Assembly: GCA_035048495.1 (NCBI GenBank) | Contig: CM068546.1 | Location: forward strand, 10,856,435 to 10,920,434 | DNA from: Euptelea pleiosperma | Taxonomy: Eukaryota; Streptophyta; Magnoliopsida; Ranunculales; Eupteleaceae | Reading direction: 5' to 3' | DNA: 64,000 nucleotides | In this document: in pieces, positions 22,918 through 34,849 of the stretch | Layout of the letters: each line of letters begins with the position of its first letter | Position numbering within the stretch: the first letter of the stretch is position 1 | Notes under the pieces: generated by a model | Databases searched by the model: none | What the model saw: the letters and a program-made list of their open reading frames with translations, nothing else | Told to the model about the DNA's origin: nothing | Made by a program: the position numbers and the translations under genes

Positions 22918-25365
22918 GTAGATAAGTTTTCTTTTATTTTCCTCTTTTCTCGTGGATTCAGGCTCTCCCTCCCTCCCTCACTGTCTATCTCTCCCTCAAT
23001 TCTTTTTGGGTTGTGAAGGTTGTTTTGCATGATTTGCTGAAGCCAGCTAGTATATAGTAGGAGTTTTTCACGGAATCCATTTAGCACGTGAAGTGTTAAT
23101 GTTTCCAAGTGGTGTTATATGTGACTAACAGTTGATGTTTTATACCTAGTAACTTCGGTTCAAATATTGGAATGAGGATCTTGATGTTGGAGAGATCCTT
23201 CTACTTGTGTTTTTTGGTTTCAGGGAATTCTGGTTATACTTTAACCATATTTCTTTAATGTGCAAAGTGTGTTTACTATGAGTTAAAATGTGCCATATAC
23301 TGTGAGTTAAAATGTGCAAAGTATGTGAAAACTGTATATGCTAATTCCTGATGGTATTATGACTTAATAGGTAACCCTTTCTAAATTCATTCTTTATGAT
23401 GAGCTCCATAAATAAGAAGCTTTACATCATGTGTAGCAGCATGGCAATCTTGGTGTTGTAGGATGCGAGGGTGCGAAGGTCCACTTCTACGTACTACCGA
23501 GAGATAAACCAAATTTTTTCCTCTGATGCTGTTATTGCTGAGATGGCTCCTTTAATGTATTAGTTGTAAATGAGGAACTTTCTCTCTTGGATGATTAGTG
23601 TGTCGCTAGATATATGGACCTTGTCTCTTATATCTTAGTAAGCTGAATAGAGTAGGAGATACCTTGGAAGATTTCTAAGGGTGTTTCGTGACTGTTACAA
23701 GTCCTTGTCAGCAGTCATTCTTGCAAGCAAAGTAGTTGAGGTGCGATTTGAAAACACTGGCTAATTATTATCTGATGTCCATGAGATAAAACTTATCCTT
23801 TTATTGTTTGAAGGCCTTTATTACTTATTCCCTATCATATTTTCTATTTATTAACTTGAATTTAGCAAACATAATGACGTTGATGATCATGGTGGATTGG
23901 TCATGTGCATTTGAGAGAACCTAAGAGTAACCCCAATAGGTGATAAAATAAAGGATAGAATAGCTGGGTCACGTGCAACTAATATCTTTGACGATATTAA
24001 CTTAGCCAAGATGATGATGTTGTGATGGATGAGTAGTAAGACTAGGAAAGAAAAAATAAAAAGCTGCATTTGAGGAACCAAGGAGTAGCCCCAATAGGTG
24101 ATAAAATAAAGGAGAGAATGGTTTTGGTCATGTTGCAACGATTATCATTGACAACAACAGTGAGGAGTACTTGTCAAAAAAAAAAAAAACAAAAGTGAGG
24201 AGTGCTTCGGTGGAGGTAGAAGGTTCTAAAAGGAGGGGAAAGTCGAAAAAGGATGTGGATAAAGGTATTAAGAAAAGATTTGAAGGTGTTGCCTAAAGCT
24301 CTGAAGCTTTATGCTTTACAGTATTCGTGTAATAGTTGAAAGTATTGTAATTTGACTGTAACATCAACATTAGGTTTTATAGTTTTTTATGTGTTTGGCA
24401 TGAATGGAATATGATCATTTTCAAGTTACTGTTCATAGTTTTGGTCTTATGTTTGTCCTGATGACATCAGAGTTTTTCTTAACATTGAAATTTTTGAAAC
24501 GAATGGACTCAAGGCAAAACTAAACGTGTAAGATGTTAAGGCGGATAAATCCTATGTTGATGATCTGCTTCATGAGATTGTTGATTTGTTAGCACAACTC
24601 AGTCTTATCTTGCTAGCATCCGTTAACTACAAGAAGGTTGGGCATAACATGAAGATTGGTTGATGTGCTACCATTTCATAGAAGTTAGGCTTGACATAGC
24701 ATGCTGGATTTAATAAGGTAGGATGCACGAATTGCTTCTTAAGGCTAAACTCCTGTTCATTACAGTTGATTACTTAGTGTACCAAGTAACAAACATTATG
24801 ATTGGATTAATATCAGTGGATCATTCTTTAGTCATTCATTGAATGATAAATCACTACAAGTGACTGAGATACATGATTTAAATAACAGAAGATTTCGTAT
24901 TTAAAAATTGTATCTAGAATGACTGCAAAAGTGGAAACAAGACTAGATATAATTCGATCGTTATGAGCAAATCCAAAATCTTTGTGGGCTATTTGCTTAG
25001 AAAAGTTGAAGGCATTTGATTTTATTTTTCTAAGTCAGATAAAGTCAATTCAACTATAGTTGTTTCCCTGGACTAGAAGGTGTTAGAGTTGTTGAAATGT
25101 GGTGTTTTTTATGCACTGTAGAGTCTGTAAACAGTTGCTTTTCCTTTGTTGTACACCTAATAAGAATGATGTAGTGGTGGAAGATAGGAAACCTGGGTAT
25201 GTATGATTCAAGCAAAATATGTGAAGATTTAGTTTATGTACTTGACACTCTTTCCTAACATGTGCTTTGTTCATGTATTTAATATTTGATCTATGACCAC
25301 CCTAAGGCAACAGTAAAGATTTGTGTTTGCAGGCATGTTGTATTTGATGAGAGTTCATTTGGTGG

Positions 25366-25603
25366 ACCAAACAAATTGATGTCATTTACTAGATTTAAAT
25401 GTTGATCTTGGACCATATTTGGGTAACCGTCCAAATTTGATTGAGTCATTGACATGTCAAAAGTTGCTTCTAGTACAGGAATCGTCCAAACAAATTGATG
25501 TCATTTACTAGATTTAAATGTTGATCTTGGACTATATTTGGGTAACCGTCCAAATTTGATGGAGTCATAGACATGTCGAAAATCACTTCTTGCACAGGAA
25601 CAG
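25366..25603. repeat. Tandem duplication, 119-bp unit, two copies
   Basis: The block CAAATTGATGTCATTTACTA recurs 119 bases later, followed in both copies by GGGTAACCGTCCAAATTTGA and a GACATGTC word. Copies differ at a handful of positions. Confidence 0.88.
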
Positions 25604-25972
25604 GTTGACATGATCATTTCATCTGATTTGGTTCACCTGTCCTCTTTGTCGCTTCTTTCTTAGGAATTTCATTGTGGTGTGCATGCATTTTTCTAATATC
25701 AATAGGAATTTGATTAAGGTATGCATGCATATGGGCATTATGATGAGAAACAGAAAGCAAAAGCCTGTGGAAAAGGAAATGCTTGCTATAAAACAGCACA
25801 TAAAGGTTTTTAAATGGCAATTATGAAGAAGCTACATAAACTTGTCTGCATTTATCTAAATCTACTTGCAAATTAAACAGCAATACAATTGAGGCTGTTC
25901 GAATATTTCTACGCAATTGTTAAGTGTCTAAATTCTTGATATGTTAGAACTGCATATGGGATGATGAAGTTA

Positions 25973-26300
25973 TAAGCTATTAAGTTTGGGGAAAATGATT
26001 GGAAAGACGAGTATGTTTCTATGGGAAATTAAACATGGGATTTGGTGCCATTTCTTGGTGGAGTTCCACATATATCATGTAAGAGGACATATAAAGTGAA
26101 CCATATGTATGATTATTCAAAACTGCTAGAAGTTATATGGTATTAAGTTTGGGGAAAATGATAGGATAGGCGAGTATGCTTCTATGGAGAATTAAGCAAG
26201 GGATTTGGTGCCATTTCATGGTGGAGTTCCACCTATATCATGTAAGAGGACATTTAAAGTGAACCATATGTATGATTGTTCAAAACTGCTAGAAAGCGTA
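25973..26300. repeat. Tandem duplication, about 163-bp unit, two copies
   Basis: TTAAGTTTGGGGAAAATGAT appears near 25980 and 26143. Each copy continues with GGATTTGGTGCCATTTC, GGTGGAGTTCCAC and TAAGAGGACATWTAAAGTG. Similarity is high throughout. Confidence 0.88.
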
Positions 26301-26755
26301 CTGCTTAGTGTGTAGTTTTTATCATAATTGGATGCCAGAAAGCATTTTTTTTTTATGGAGATCTTGGCAAGGAGATTTACAAATCTTAGTCTGTAGGTAT
26401 AGGATTCTACCTGAAACTATGGAATAGATATCGAAGATCTTTCTCAATGGATCCCCTTGGCAGGGAGATTTACATGTCTCGCAGGGTTTTTTTTGTGAAG
26501 AATAAGTAGGTTTTGAGCCTGATTTTCTTTTTTCAATCCAACTTTGAATTAGAATGAATTTTCCTGCCCCATCCAGGTGAAAACAAGATAATGACTGCTT
26601 TTTAGTTTACTTAGGTGGCTCGACTGAACGACTTCCACATTTGCTGTTTGTAATTATTTCTGTTTTAAATACATTAGTTGAAATTGAGTCTGAAGTGCAT
26701 TTCAGAACCCAGTTTGAATTACGTTAGGAATAATCTTATTCTACTACCATCAGGT

Positions 26756-26870
26756 ACATTTCAGAGTCCTCTTAACAGTATCCCAAACACAGTTCATTAG
26801 TGGTGTTTTTTAACATTTCGGAGTCCTCTTAACATTATCCCAAACACGGTTCATTCGTGGTGTTTTTATA
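26756..26870. repeat. Tandem duplication, 57-bp unit, two copies
   Basis: GAGTCCTCTTAACA and TATCCCAAACAC followed by GTTCATT.GTGGTGTTTTT occur twice, 57 bases apart. Confidence 0.85.
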
Positions 26871-27861
26871 CTGGAAACTTGGATCAATCAGGTGTTCCAA
26901 ATGAGAATCTGATGGGGACTGAAATGTGCTCAACAAACAAATGAAAATGGGTTACCTACACATGCGCATGCAGGCATCTATTAACAGTGATTTGGAATCT
27001 CTACCATACATATGGGGTCTTGTCATGCATGAAAATGGATTGGAGCCATTAATCTGATAGCTCTTTGAAGGATACAGAAGCTTGTCCATCTCATATGTTC
27101 CTGTTGTGTTCTGTAGAGATGAGTATCCTATTCTTGTAACGAGTGTTTCTTTTGCCTTAGAGCATAGTGGAATCGGTGTGGATCCATGGACGTACCTCAA
27201 TCCAGAGGGAACCACGTAAATCTCTATGTTGTGGTTGTTTGCATCTTTGTTTTATTGTTTGTTTATTGTTCTTTCTTCCCAACAGTTCCCTCCTCTGTCA
27301 TTGATTTTGACAGACCTTAGTGTTACATCCCATCCTTATGCGCATTTTTGAAAGGATGGTTAATACTTGGTTTACGGTGGATCGGTATCTGTAGTGGCTC
27401 TCCAAACCTTTTCACTGGACAGGCATTTTCTTTGGGTAAGAATTAGGCTAGCTCACCCTCTTACTATGTGGCAAGTACAAAAAAAATATTCTGTTCTCAT
27501 CTGTAAAAGAGAGTACTATACATCCTCTGATGAGTGTGAGGTGGAAAAAGGCTCTGTTCGAAATGGTCAGTCTAGAGCGATGTCTATCGAATGATTGGTC
27601 TAGATTGGCCACATCACTCTGCCACAAGAAAGCGGTGTCTGTGCAGGAAACTGTTAGTGGCCGTCTTCCCTATGGTGATATGCATTCCTACCACACGAAT
27701 CTTAAAGACCCCACCACACATATTTCGAAGAACATCCAATGGCATGAACAGCGACGACATTACTACAGTACAACAGTATTCATCGTAATATATTGCCTTT
27801 GAGATGGTGGGACCCATTGGCCTGCTCTTTTTCTTTCCTATTTTGGTAAGCAATTATAATA

Positions 27862-30800
27862 TCTATATAACAAAACAGGACGGTTGTCTCCCCCTCTTAT
27901 CAGGCTTCATCCACCAAATGGATGGTGGATCTCAGCCACTCACACCCAATTTCGACGAACACTTTGTCGATGAGTGTCTTGGGCACGGGTCACCTACTAT
28001 TTACCTACATATAAGGAATAAAATGGGTTCGATTTACATATAGCCCAAGGGTGCTCAGGAGCCCCATTTTTTATGCTTCGAGAGGGGTATTACTGTTACA
28101 ACGGATTGAAATGGCCAGGGGCAAAGATGGATTTTAACGGATTTTAATAATTTTAACGGAAAAAAGTGGTGCTGAAATTCAAATTTAAAATTTAAAATTA
28201 AAAATTTAAAAAAAAAATAGAATTTAACGGAAATTTAATGATTTTATTATACCCCTCTTATCTTATATGATAATTAGTGGCTGAGATCCACTAAGCTTCA
28301 TATCGATGGTTGAGATTAACTCCCACCCGATTTTGACAAACACTTTGTCCGAAAGTGCTGAGGGCAGGGGCCACCCACGCATATATCAAGACAACTCAAT
28401 TGTATTCTCTTATCTTATCCATCCATCTAATGTGGACGGTTAGATAAAGAGTGGTTGAGATCAAATCCATTGTGGACGGTTAGATTTCAGCCACTCAATC
28501 TGCCTCATTTGACTTCAAAATTTAAATTTCAACACCATTATTATTTTTTGTTATTTTTGTTATTTTCCCATTTCTCCCTCTGTGCGTTACAATCCATTAT
28601 AACAGCCGTTATAATGGAAAAAACGGTAACGCCCCAGTCCGTTATACTGTTTGAGTGCCGAAGGCACCCAATTTTTGCAAACGCTTTTGTCGGAGAGTGC
28701 CGTGGGCATGGGCATGGGCATGGTTGTCTCCCTACTTATACCTCCTCTTATAAGATAACAACAACAAAGAAGGGCCGAGATCTAATCTTCCCCCAAATGG
28801 ACGGTGGATCTCCGCCACTCACCTAATTTTGGCAAATTCTTTGTCGAGGAGTGCCGATGGCACGGGGTACCAACTAGTCTATATAACAAAACAGGCCGGT
28901 TGTCTCCCCCTCTTATCCGGCTTCATAAAGGATGGCCGAGATCTTATCACACCACATGGACGGTGGAACTCAGCTACTCACACCCAATTTTGACAAACAC
29001 TTTGTCGATGAGTGTCGTGGGCATGGGTTACCTACTAATTACCTACATATAGGGAATGAAATGGGTTGGATTTACATATAGCCCAAGGGTCAGGCTCAAG
29101 AGCCCCACTTTTTATGCCTCGAGAGGGGTGTTACCGTTAAAAAGGATTGAAACAACTAGGGGCAAAATGGAAAAAATGGATTTTAACAGATTTTAATGAT
29201 TTTAACGAAAAAAAGTGGTGCTGAAATTCAAATTTTTAAATTTGAAATTTGAAAATTAAAAAAAAAATAGAATTTAACGGAAATTTAATGATTTTCTTAT
29301 ACCCCTCTTATCTTATATGGCTTCAATAATTAGTGGCTGAGATCCACTAAGCTTCATATCGATGGTTGAGATTAACTCCCACTCGATTTTGACAAACACT
29401 TTGTCGGAAAGTGCTGGGGGCAGGGGCCACCCACGCATAGATCAAGACAACTCAGTTGTATTCTCTTATCTTATCCACCCATCTAATGTGGACGGTTAGA
29501 TAAAGAGTGGTTGAGATCAAATCCATTGTGGACGGTTAGATCTCAGCCACTCAATCCGCCTCATTTGACTTCAAAATTTAAATTTCAACACCGTTATTAT
29601 TTTTTGTTATTTCTGTTATTTTCCCATTTCTCCCTCTGTGTGTTACAATCCATTATAACAGCTGTTATAATGGAAAAAACGGTAACGCCCCAGTCCGTTA
29701 TACCGTTTGAGTGCCGAAGGCACCCAATTTTTGCAAACGCTTTTGTCGGAGAGTGCCGTGGGCATGGGCCATTTACTATTCTATATAACAAAACACATTG
29801 GTTGTCTCCCTACTTATACCTCCTCTTATAAGCATAACAACAACAAAGAAGGGCCGAGATCTAATCCTCCCCCAAATAGACGGTGGATCTCCGCCACTCA
29901 CCTAATTTTGGCAAATTCTTTGTCGAGGAGTGCCGATGGCACGGGGTACCAACTAGTCTATATAACAAAACAGGACGGTTGTCTCCCCCTTTTATCCGGC
30001 TTCATAAAGGATGGCCGAGATCTTATCACACCACATGGACGGTGGATCTCAGCCACTCACACCCAATTTTGACAAACGCTTTGTCGATGAGTGTCGTGGG
30101 CACGGGTTACCTACTAATTACCTACATATAGGGAATGAAATGGGTTGGATTTACATATAGCCCAAGGGTCAGGCTCAGGAGCCCCACTTTTTATGCCTCG
30201 AGAGGGGTGTTACAGTTAAAAAGGATTGAAACGACCAGGGGCAAAATGGAAAAAATAGATTTTAACAGATTTTAATGATTTTAACGAAAAAAAAGTGGTG
30301 CTGAAATTCAAATTTTTAAATTTGAAATTTGAAAATTAAAATAAAAATCGAATTTAACGGAAATTTAATGATTTTCTTATACCCCTCTTATCTTGTATGG
30401 CTTCAATAATTAGTGGCTGAGATCCACTATGCTTCATATCGATGGCTAAGATTAACTCCCACCCAATTTTGACAAACATTTTGTCGGAAAGTGCCACGGA
30501 CACTGGCCACCCGCGGATATATCAAGACAACTCAGTTGTATTCTCTTATCTTATCCATCCATCTAATGTGGACGGTTAGATAAAGAGTGGTTGAGATCAA
30601 ATCCATCGATCTAATGTGGACGGTTAGATTTCAGCCACTCAATCCTCCTCATTTGACCTCAATTTATTCCAAATTTAAATTTCAACACCATTATTTTTTG
30701 TTATTTATGTTATTTTCTCATTTCTCCCTCTGTGCGTTACAATCTGTTATAACAGCCGTTAAAATGGAAAAAATGGTAACGCCCTAGTCCGTTATAACGT

Positions 30801-31044
30801 TTGAGTGCTGAAGGCACCCAATGTTTGCAAACGCTTTTGTCGGAGAGTGCCCTGGGCATGGCCATTTACTATTCTATATAACAAAACACTTTGGTTGTTT
30901 CCCTACTTATACCTCATCTTATAAGCATCAACAAAGAGGGGCCGAGATCTAATCCTCCCCCAAAAGGATAGTGGATCTCCGCCACTCACCTGATTTTGGC
31001 AAATTCTTTGTCGAGGAGTGCCGATGGTACGGGGCACCCACTAG
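27862..31044 (+). mobile_element. Three-unit head-to-tail array of Helitron-like elements
   Basis: Units are 27862-28877, 28878-29956 and 29957-31044. Each starts TCTATATAACAAAACAGG and ends CTAG, and the joints read CTAG|TCTATATAAC. The outer flanks are A (27861) and T (31045), matching the Helitron A|T target. A short hairpin (GTGCC, loop GAT, GGCAC or a near match) lies about 10 bases before each CTAG. Within a unit, smaller modules have their own TC...CTRR ends: 28878-29038 and 29957-30117 (161 bp, ending CTAA before T), and 29780-29956 and 30873-31044 (about 175 bp, ending CTAG). A third module matches the solo element at 7249-7591. No Rep/helicase gene is present, so movement would need enzymes from elsewhere. 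The Helitron assignment is inferred from end structure, not from a transposase. Confidence 0.72.
28085..28250 (+). repeat. MITE-4 fragment inside Helitron-like unit 1
   Basis: The words CGGATTGAAA, CCAGGGGCAAA, GGATTTTAACGGATTTTAA and GTGCTGAAATTCAAATTT follow the same order as in MITE-4 at 59865-60278. Equivalent fragments occur in units 2 and 3 at about 29130-29297 and 30210-30380. The fragment lacks MITE-4 ends and target duplications, so it was carried along with the unit. Confidence 0.65.
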
Positions 31045-31244
31045 TATTAAACAATAATAGAAACTGCTATATAAAACCTGGACTGTAGGGTTGTCATCCG
31101 AAATTATTCAAATCGAATATAAGCATATCCAAATCCAAACAAAATATCCAATTGCCAAATTCAATGCGAAATCTGACGGGTATTTTGAATCAATATTTGA
31201 ATTCGAATCTAATTAACTTATAAATATATTTACATATATAATAA
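31045..31244. other. AT-rich spacer
   Basis: Unique-looking AT-rich DNA between the Helitron-like array and MITE-1. Nothing recognised. Confidence 0.4.
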
Positions 31245-31608
31245 GGGTCAGGCTCGGGGGGACCCCATTTTTTACACCCATTTTGGTGTACCCACATAGA
31301 AGATGAATCAATGACTCATTTTTTGTGAGGATGATCTCTATGGTGAGGAGATCATCCTCACAAAAATTCAAATCATTCTGATATTCATAGACTGGTTTAG
31401 AAGTTGAAGAATTATGGACCGACGATTTTTACCGTGTAACTTGAAAACCATATTTGACGGGGTTAGAGATTTCAGAATGGACTGATTTTTTGTAGGGGTG
31501 ATCTATATGGTGAAGAGATCATCCTCACCAAAAATAAGCCATTGATTCATCTTCTATGTGGATACGCCAAAATGGGTGTCAAAAATGGGGGTCCCCCGAG
31601 CTTGAGCC
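31245..31608. mobile_element. MITE-1, full-length, with target duplication
   Basis: Starts GGGTCAGGCTCGGGGGG, and its right end in reverse reads GGCTCAAGCTCGGGGGACC. The standard MITE-1 interior is present on both arms. Flanks are ATATAATAA (31236-31244) and ATATAATAT (31609-31617), 8 of 9 matching. Confidence 0.82.
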
Positions 31609-31879
31609 ATATAATATATATAATATCACTATAAATAGCATATTAGTATCCGAATGTCAATTATTCGATATCCCTAAATTTTGGATAATATCTAATTATT
31701 TGAATATGGATTTGAATTCTCGACAACCTTATTGGGTTGGCCAGGATTTTTTTCGAAGTCCGAGACATTATAAATACATGCTTGAAGACTATCAAGTCTA
31801 AATAAGTAGTCCTATGAAAGGGATATCTAACATTACTAGGGGGTACTCAAATCGAAAGGTTAAAAATAATCAGCCTGGT

Positions 31880-32045
31880 ATATGTCGGTCCACCTAGGGA
31901 TGGGACAAACATCAATATGGCCTATTGTCTTTAATAATGTGCCACATGGCTCATAATGTGGTCCATCATCAATGTTGATGATGGAAATCCAATTTTGTTG
32001 CATCACGTGCCACATAGGCTTTAGCCATTGAGATTTTGACATGAG
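31880..32045. repeat. FB-P fragment
   Basis: One arm only: GGTCCACCTAGGGATGGG, ACATCAATATGG, GTGCCACATGGCTCATAATG. The opposite arm is missing. Confidence 0.5.
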
Positions 32046-32692
32046 TTAATTATGGTAAAAATTTATCGAAGTAATTTTATTTATTATCTGTCAAAATTTT
32101 AAATTATTTTAACCCTATTAATTATTTTGCCGGTCTACAACAAATTATTTACATGCATGAGATGATATTTCTCTTATGTAGATAGATATAAAATTCTATT
32201 CTATTATACATCCAAACAGCTAAAATTAGAATTCATTGAGAATTCCACAGTGCAACCAAATGTAAGAAATTTCAATTCTTGGAAATCAATTTCCAAGAAA
32301 TCACAAATTCTGGAATTTTGTTTTCAGTTCCAAATCTATGTCTAGTTACCAAACGGACCCCTTTTGGGAAAAAAAAATTGATACATAGAAATCTTGATGT
32401 CATTGATAAGTGACTACATAGTGCATTTTTCGGCTCACAAACACTTCCATGCGTAAATTTTTTTTTCTAGATTTTGTGAGCAAACATTGCGTTTAAGATG
32501 GTCCTATTTGTGGCACGAACCTCAATATGAGCCATGTAGTACACTATCAAAGACCATTGACAGTTTGGATGTTTGAATATGGATTTGAATTCTCGACTAT
32601 CCATTGACACCCTTATTGGGTTGGCCAGCATTTTGTTCAAAGTTGAAAACATTATAAATACATGCTTGAAGACTATGAAGTCTAAATAATTC

Positions 32693-32693
<1 letters not shown>
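32046..32693. other. Intergenic, AT-rich; short FB-P and older repeat pieces
   Basis: GAATTCTCGAC and ATACATGCTTGAAGACTAT occur both near 31706-31800 and 32588-32680, a dispersed duplication. A TTCCAAGAAATCACAAATTC-type stretch near 32290 resembles one near 8940-9100. No gene. Confidence 0.4.

Positions 32694-32762
<69 letters not shown>
32694..32762. repeat. (TC)n microsatellite, about 69 bp
   Basis: Uninterrupted TC dinucleotides, about 34 repeats. Open frames of RE/ER repeats on the minus strand come from this tract and are not genes. Confidence 0.98.
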
Positions 32763-32764
<2 letters not shown>

Positions 32765-32950
32765 AAGATAGGGAGACAATAATTTTCACAACATTTTTTA
32801 CAACAATTTTGGCATGCCCACATGGAAGATGAATCAATAGCTGATTTTGGTGAGGATGATCTCCTCGCCATATAGATCACCCCTACAAAAAATCAGCCCA
32901 TTCTGAAATTTCTAACCCCTTTATAGAAAATTGTTGTCTCCTGATCCTGA
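32765..32950. mobile_element. MITE-1 remnant, shortened
   Basis: Left part with GGAAGATGAATCAATAGCTG and GAGGATGATCTCCTC, then a jump to the opposite end (AATTGTTGTCTCCTGATCC). The middle is deleted. Confidence 0.55.
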
Positions 32951-32989
32951 AAATCAGACCCCAATTTCTAAAACTGCATGTGACTAGAA

Positions 32990-33690
32990 ATCAGTAATCT
33001 ATCATCTTTTTCTTTATATTTTGCTTCTTAGGTATAGGAGTAATTTGAGTAGTTATATTTGCATTAGAAACAATCATCTACAAAGAGCAAACAGGAATAC
33101 TGAAGGATGGCTCTTGAAGCTTTGATTCTATCGTTCTTCGAGGTGACTATTTGGGTAGGCTGTTTATGTATAGAGGAATGCTAGCAAGCAACCCTTAATG
33201 GAGTTGCATAGATGCAACCCACAAAAAACAAAAAAAAAAATATATATATATTTTAATTCGAATGTGTGTGTTTTCAAGGAGTTTTTCTTATTTTTTGCGG
33301 GGTTGCATTTGTGTGCGTGCTACCATTCCTCTTATGTATATCATGATTACGAGTAATGAAAGGGAATCTCCTTGTCTCAAACCCCTAGATAAGGACCAAT
33401 TGAATAGAAGAAAGGGTGTTAAGATTGCACCACTTGTCACTTGAGCCCTTGCCTTCGTGATTGCAAAAAAACATTCAATTCAATTCGATCGTATGCTTTA
33501 CATATAAAGTTTTGATGTCCATCCGTAGGACTTTTCATTTTTTTCTTTTTAATGGAATGAAAGACTTCATGAGCCTCGATGGCATTGTCAGTCATTTGGT
33601 CTTGTGGAACAAAAGTGCTTTGGAATTGAGATATCAATACTGCGAGGATTGTTCTGAGCAATTTCTTTCAAATTGTTCTCCATAGATGGA
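32990..33690 (-). pseudogene. LINE reverse transcriptase fragment, interrupted by a MITE
   Basis: On the minus strand, in different frames, the order of RT motifs is right. LISQFQSTFVPQDQMTDNAI and HEVFHSI then KAYDRIE come first (about 33640-33470). GLRQGDSLSL follows (about 33390-33360; compare RGLRQGDPLSP). After the MITE at 33173-33331 comes CLLFVDDCF (about 33095-33070), matching the catalytic F-x-DD box. Frame shifts, a stop after the DD box and the insertion make it dead. This is the palm of an L1-type plant LINE. Confidence 0.8.
33173..33331. mobile_element. Small MITE with perfect 9-bp target duplication, nested in the LINE
   Basis: The 159-bp element begins GAGGAATGCTAGCAAGCAAC and its right end in reverse reads GAGGAATGGTAGCACGCAC. 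It is flanked by TTATGTATA at 33164-33172 and 33332-33340. Related ends occur near 34785-34830 and 48720-48860. Mutator-like by duplication length. Confidence 0.82.
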
Positions 33691-34214
33691 GATGCTGGAT
33701 TGGATTGGATTTGATTTTAAAGTTGAGTCTTTTATGTGGGTTAGAGGAATTGAGAGTTGGATAATTTTAGCTTTAGGATGCATGGAACATCAATTCAAGG
33801 TTACCTAGGTCACTATCAGAGCTCATATGATTATCCTCTATCCTCTTTGCGGGGTCATTGTAAAACATTTATTAAAACATGTGGACCCCCTGTGGTCTTC
33901 ATTATTGACAACACACTTGTAATTTTTTCTGACTAGATCAACCGTAAGATCAGATAATCTATAATCTATACTAAAGCTAACGCATGGGGGTCTTGTTTTT
34001 TCTCTCATCCACGTATTCTAAAATTGACGATGTATTTCTCTCTTCATCTTTTTAGCTACCTTAGCATTTTTTTTCAAAAAATCCCTTGACCCTTTAATTA
34101 ATGTAATTATTATTCATAAAATCTCTCTACCACCTAATATTTTTTAATTAATCTCTTAATAAAATTCTTTAATAAAATAATCATAATTTAATAAGATAAT
34201 TATAGATGGTTGGG
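33691..34214. other. Intergenic, nothing recognised
   Basis: AT-rich, especially 34080-34200. No gene or repeat ends found. Confidence 0.4.
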
Positions 34215-34520
34215 TCGTGAGGAAGCGCGATTTTTGTTACTCACCCTTGTCATCTGGGCCAACTGACCGCATGGATGTTTACCCCACCCCTTGGTAGACA
34301 TTCATACACCCCTTGATGATTTTTAGCCGTCGGTTTTATTACTCAAAAACAAAAATGGTCGAAACAACAGCTAGAATCACGCCTTAAAAGTACTAAAATC
34401 TAATGGCTAGAGATTACCAATCAGGTGTGATTTTTTGTGTGTAGATACCAAGGTTTGAGATAAAACATCTATACGGCTAGTGGGCCCAGATCAAGTATAC
34501 TTTGTTACATCTTTATCCTA
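34215..34520. repeat. FB-E foldback element
   Basis: Contains GCGCGATTTTTGTTACTCAC on the left, GACCGCATGGATGTTTACCC, a centre with GGCTAGAGATTACCAATCAG, and TTGTTACATCTTTATCC on the right. Arms are inverted relative to each other in part. The family also occurs at 36616, 39690, 48780 and 60885. Confidence 0.55.
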
Positions 34521-34849
34521 GAACAGCTTTTATGGCTCCTATATATATTATATAATAACGACGTTCCCTTTTAAACTATAATAGTAATTTCTTAGCACAG
34601 GTTAATAACAGTAGGAGAGTAATATAAGCATCATTTTGTCATAAGCTTTAGCTTTAGTTCGAGTCCTAAAGCTCTGAGCGTCTAGTTTTGATAATGGACG
34701 TCTTTGAGCACTAACAACGCACGCTCATGGATCTCCATATGAGCCACGTGGCATACGTATAGTGACCACTGAATTTATGGATGTTCTCTGCTTGTGTGCG
34801 TGCTAGCATTCCTCTTATGCATATCATGATTAGGAGTAATGAACCCATG
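34521..34849. other. Intergenic, nothing recognised
   Basis: Includes GTGTGCGTGCTAGCATTCCTC near 34793, an end fragment of the small MITE seen at 33173. No gene. Confidence 0.4.

Larger units (their letters stand above)
22918..27861. other. Long intergenic stretch after XRI1; local duplications only
   Basis: I recognise no exon here. The first 200-300 bases are the XRI1 3' region, with a CTCCCT-rich patch near 22965-23000. A repeated block with CCCCAATAGGTGATAAAATAAAG occurs at about 23906-23960 and 24063-24117. Open frames at 26950-27800 are short and match no family I know. Confidence 0.45.

Noticed and set aside
26952..27802. Cluster of 65-90-codon frames as a hidden gene before the Helitron array
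   Set aside because: I tried joining them through possible splice sites and found no conserved protein; frames on both strands overlap without preference.
28455..30131. Repeated open frames of 80-120 codons in the 27.9-31.0 kb array
   Set aside because: They recur only because the DNA is repeated. Frames shift between units and the peptides match nothing, so they are not evidence of a Helitron protein.
27862..31044. CRISPR-like array
   Set aside because: Periodic short motifs are present, but units are over 1 kb, spacers are themselves repeated, and this is plant nuclear DNA.
32467..32880. Minus-strand open frames rich in RE/ER repeats
   Set aside because: They are produced by the (TC)n microsatellite and have no other support.
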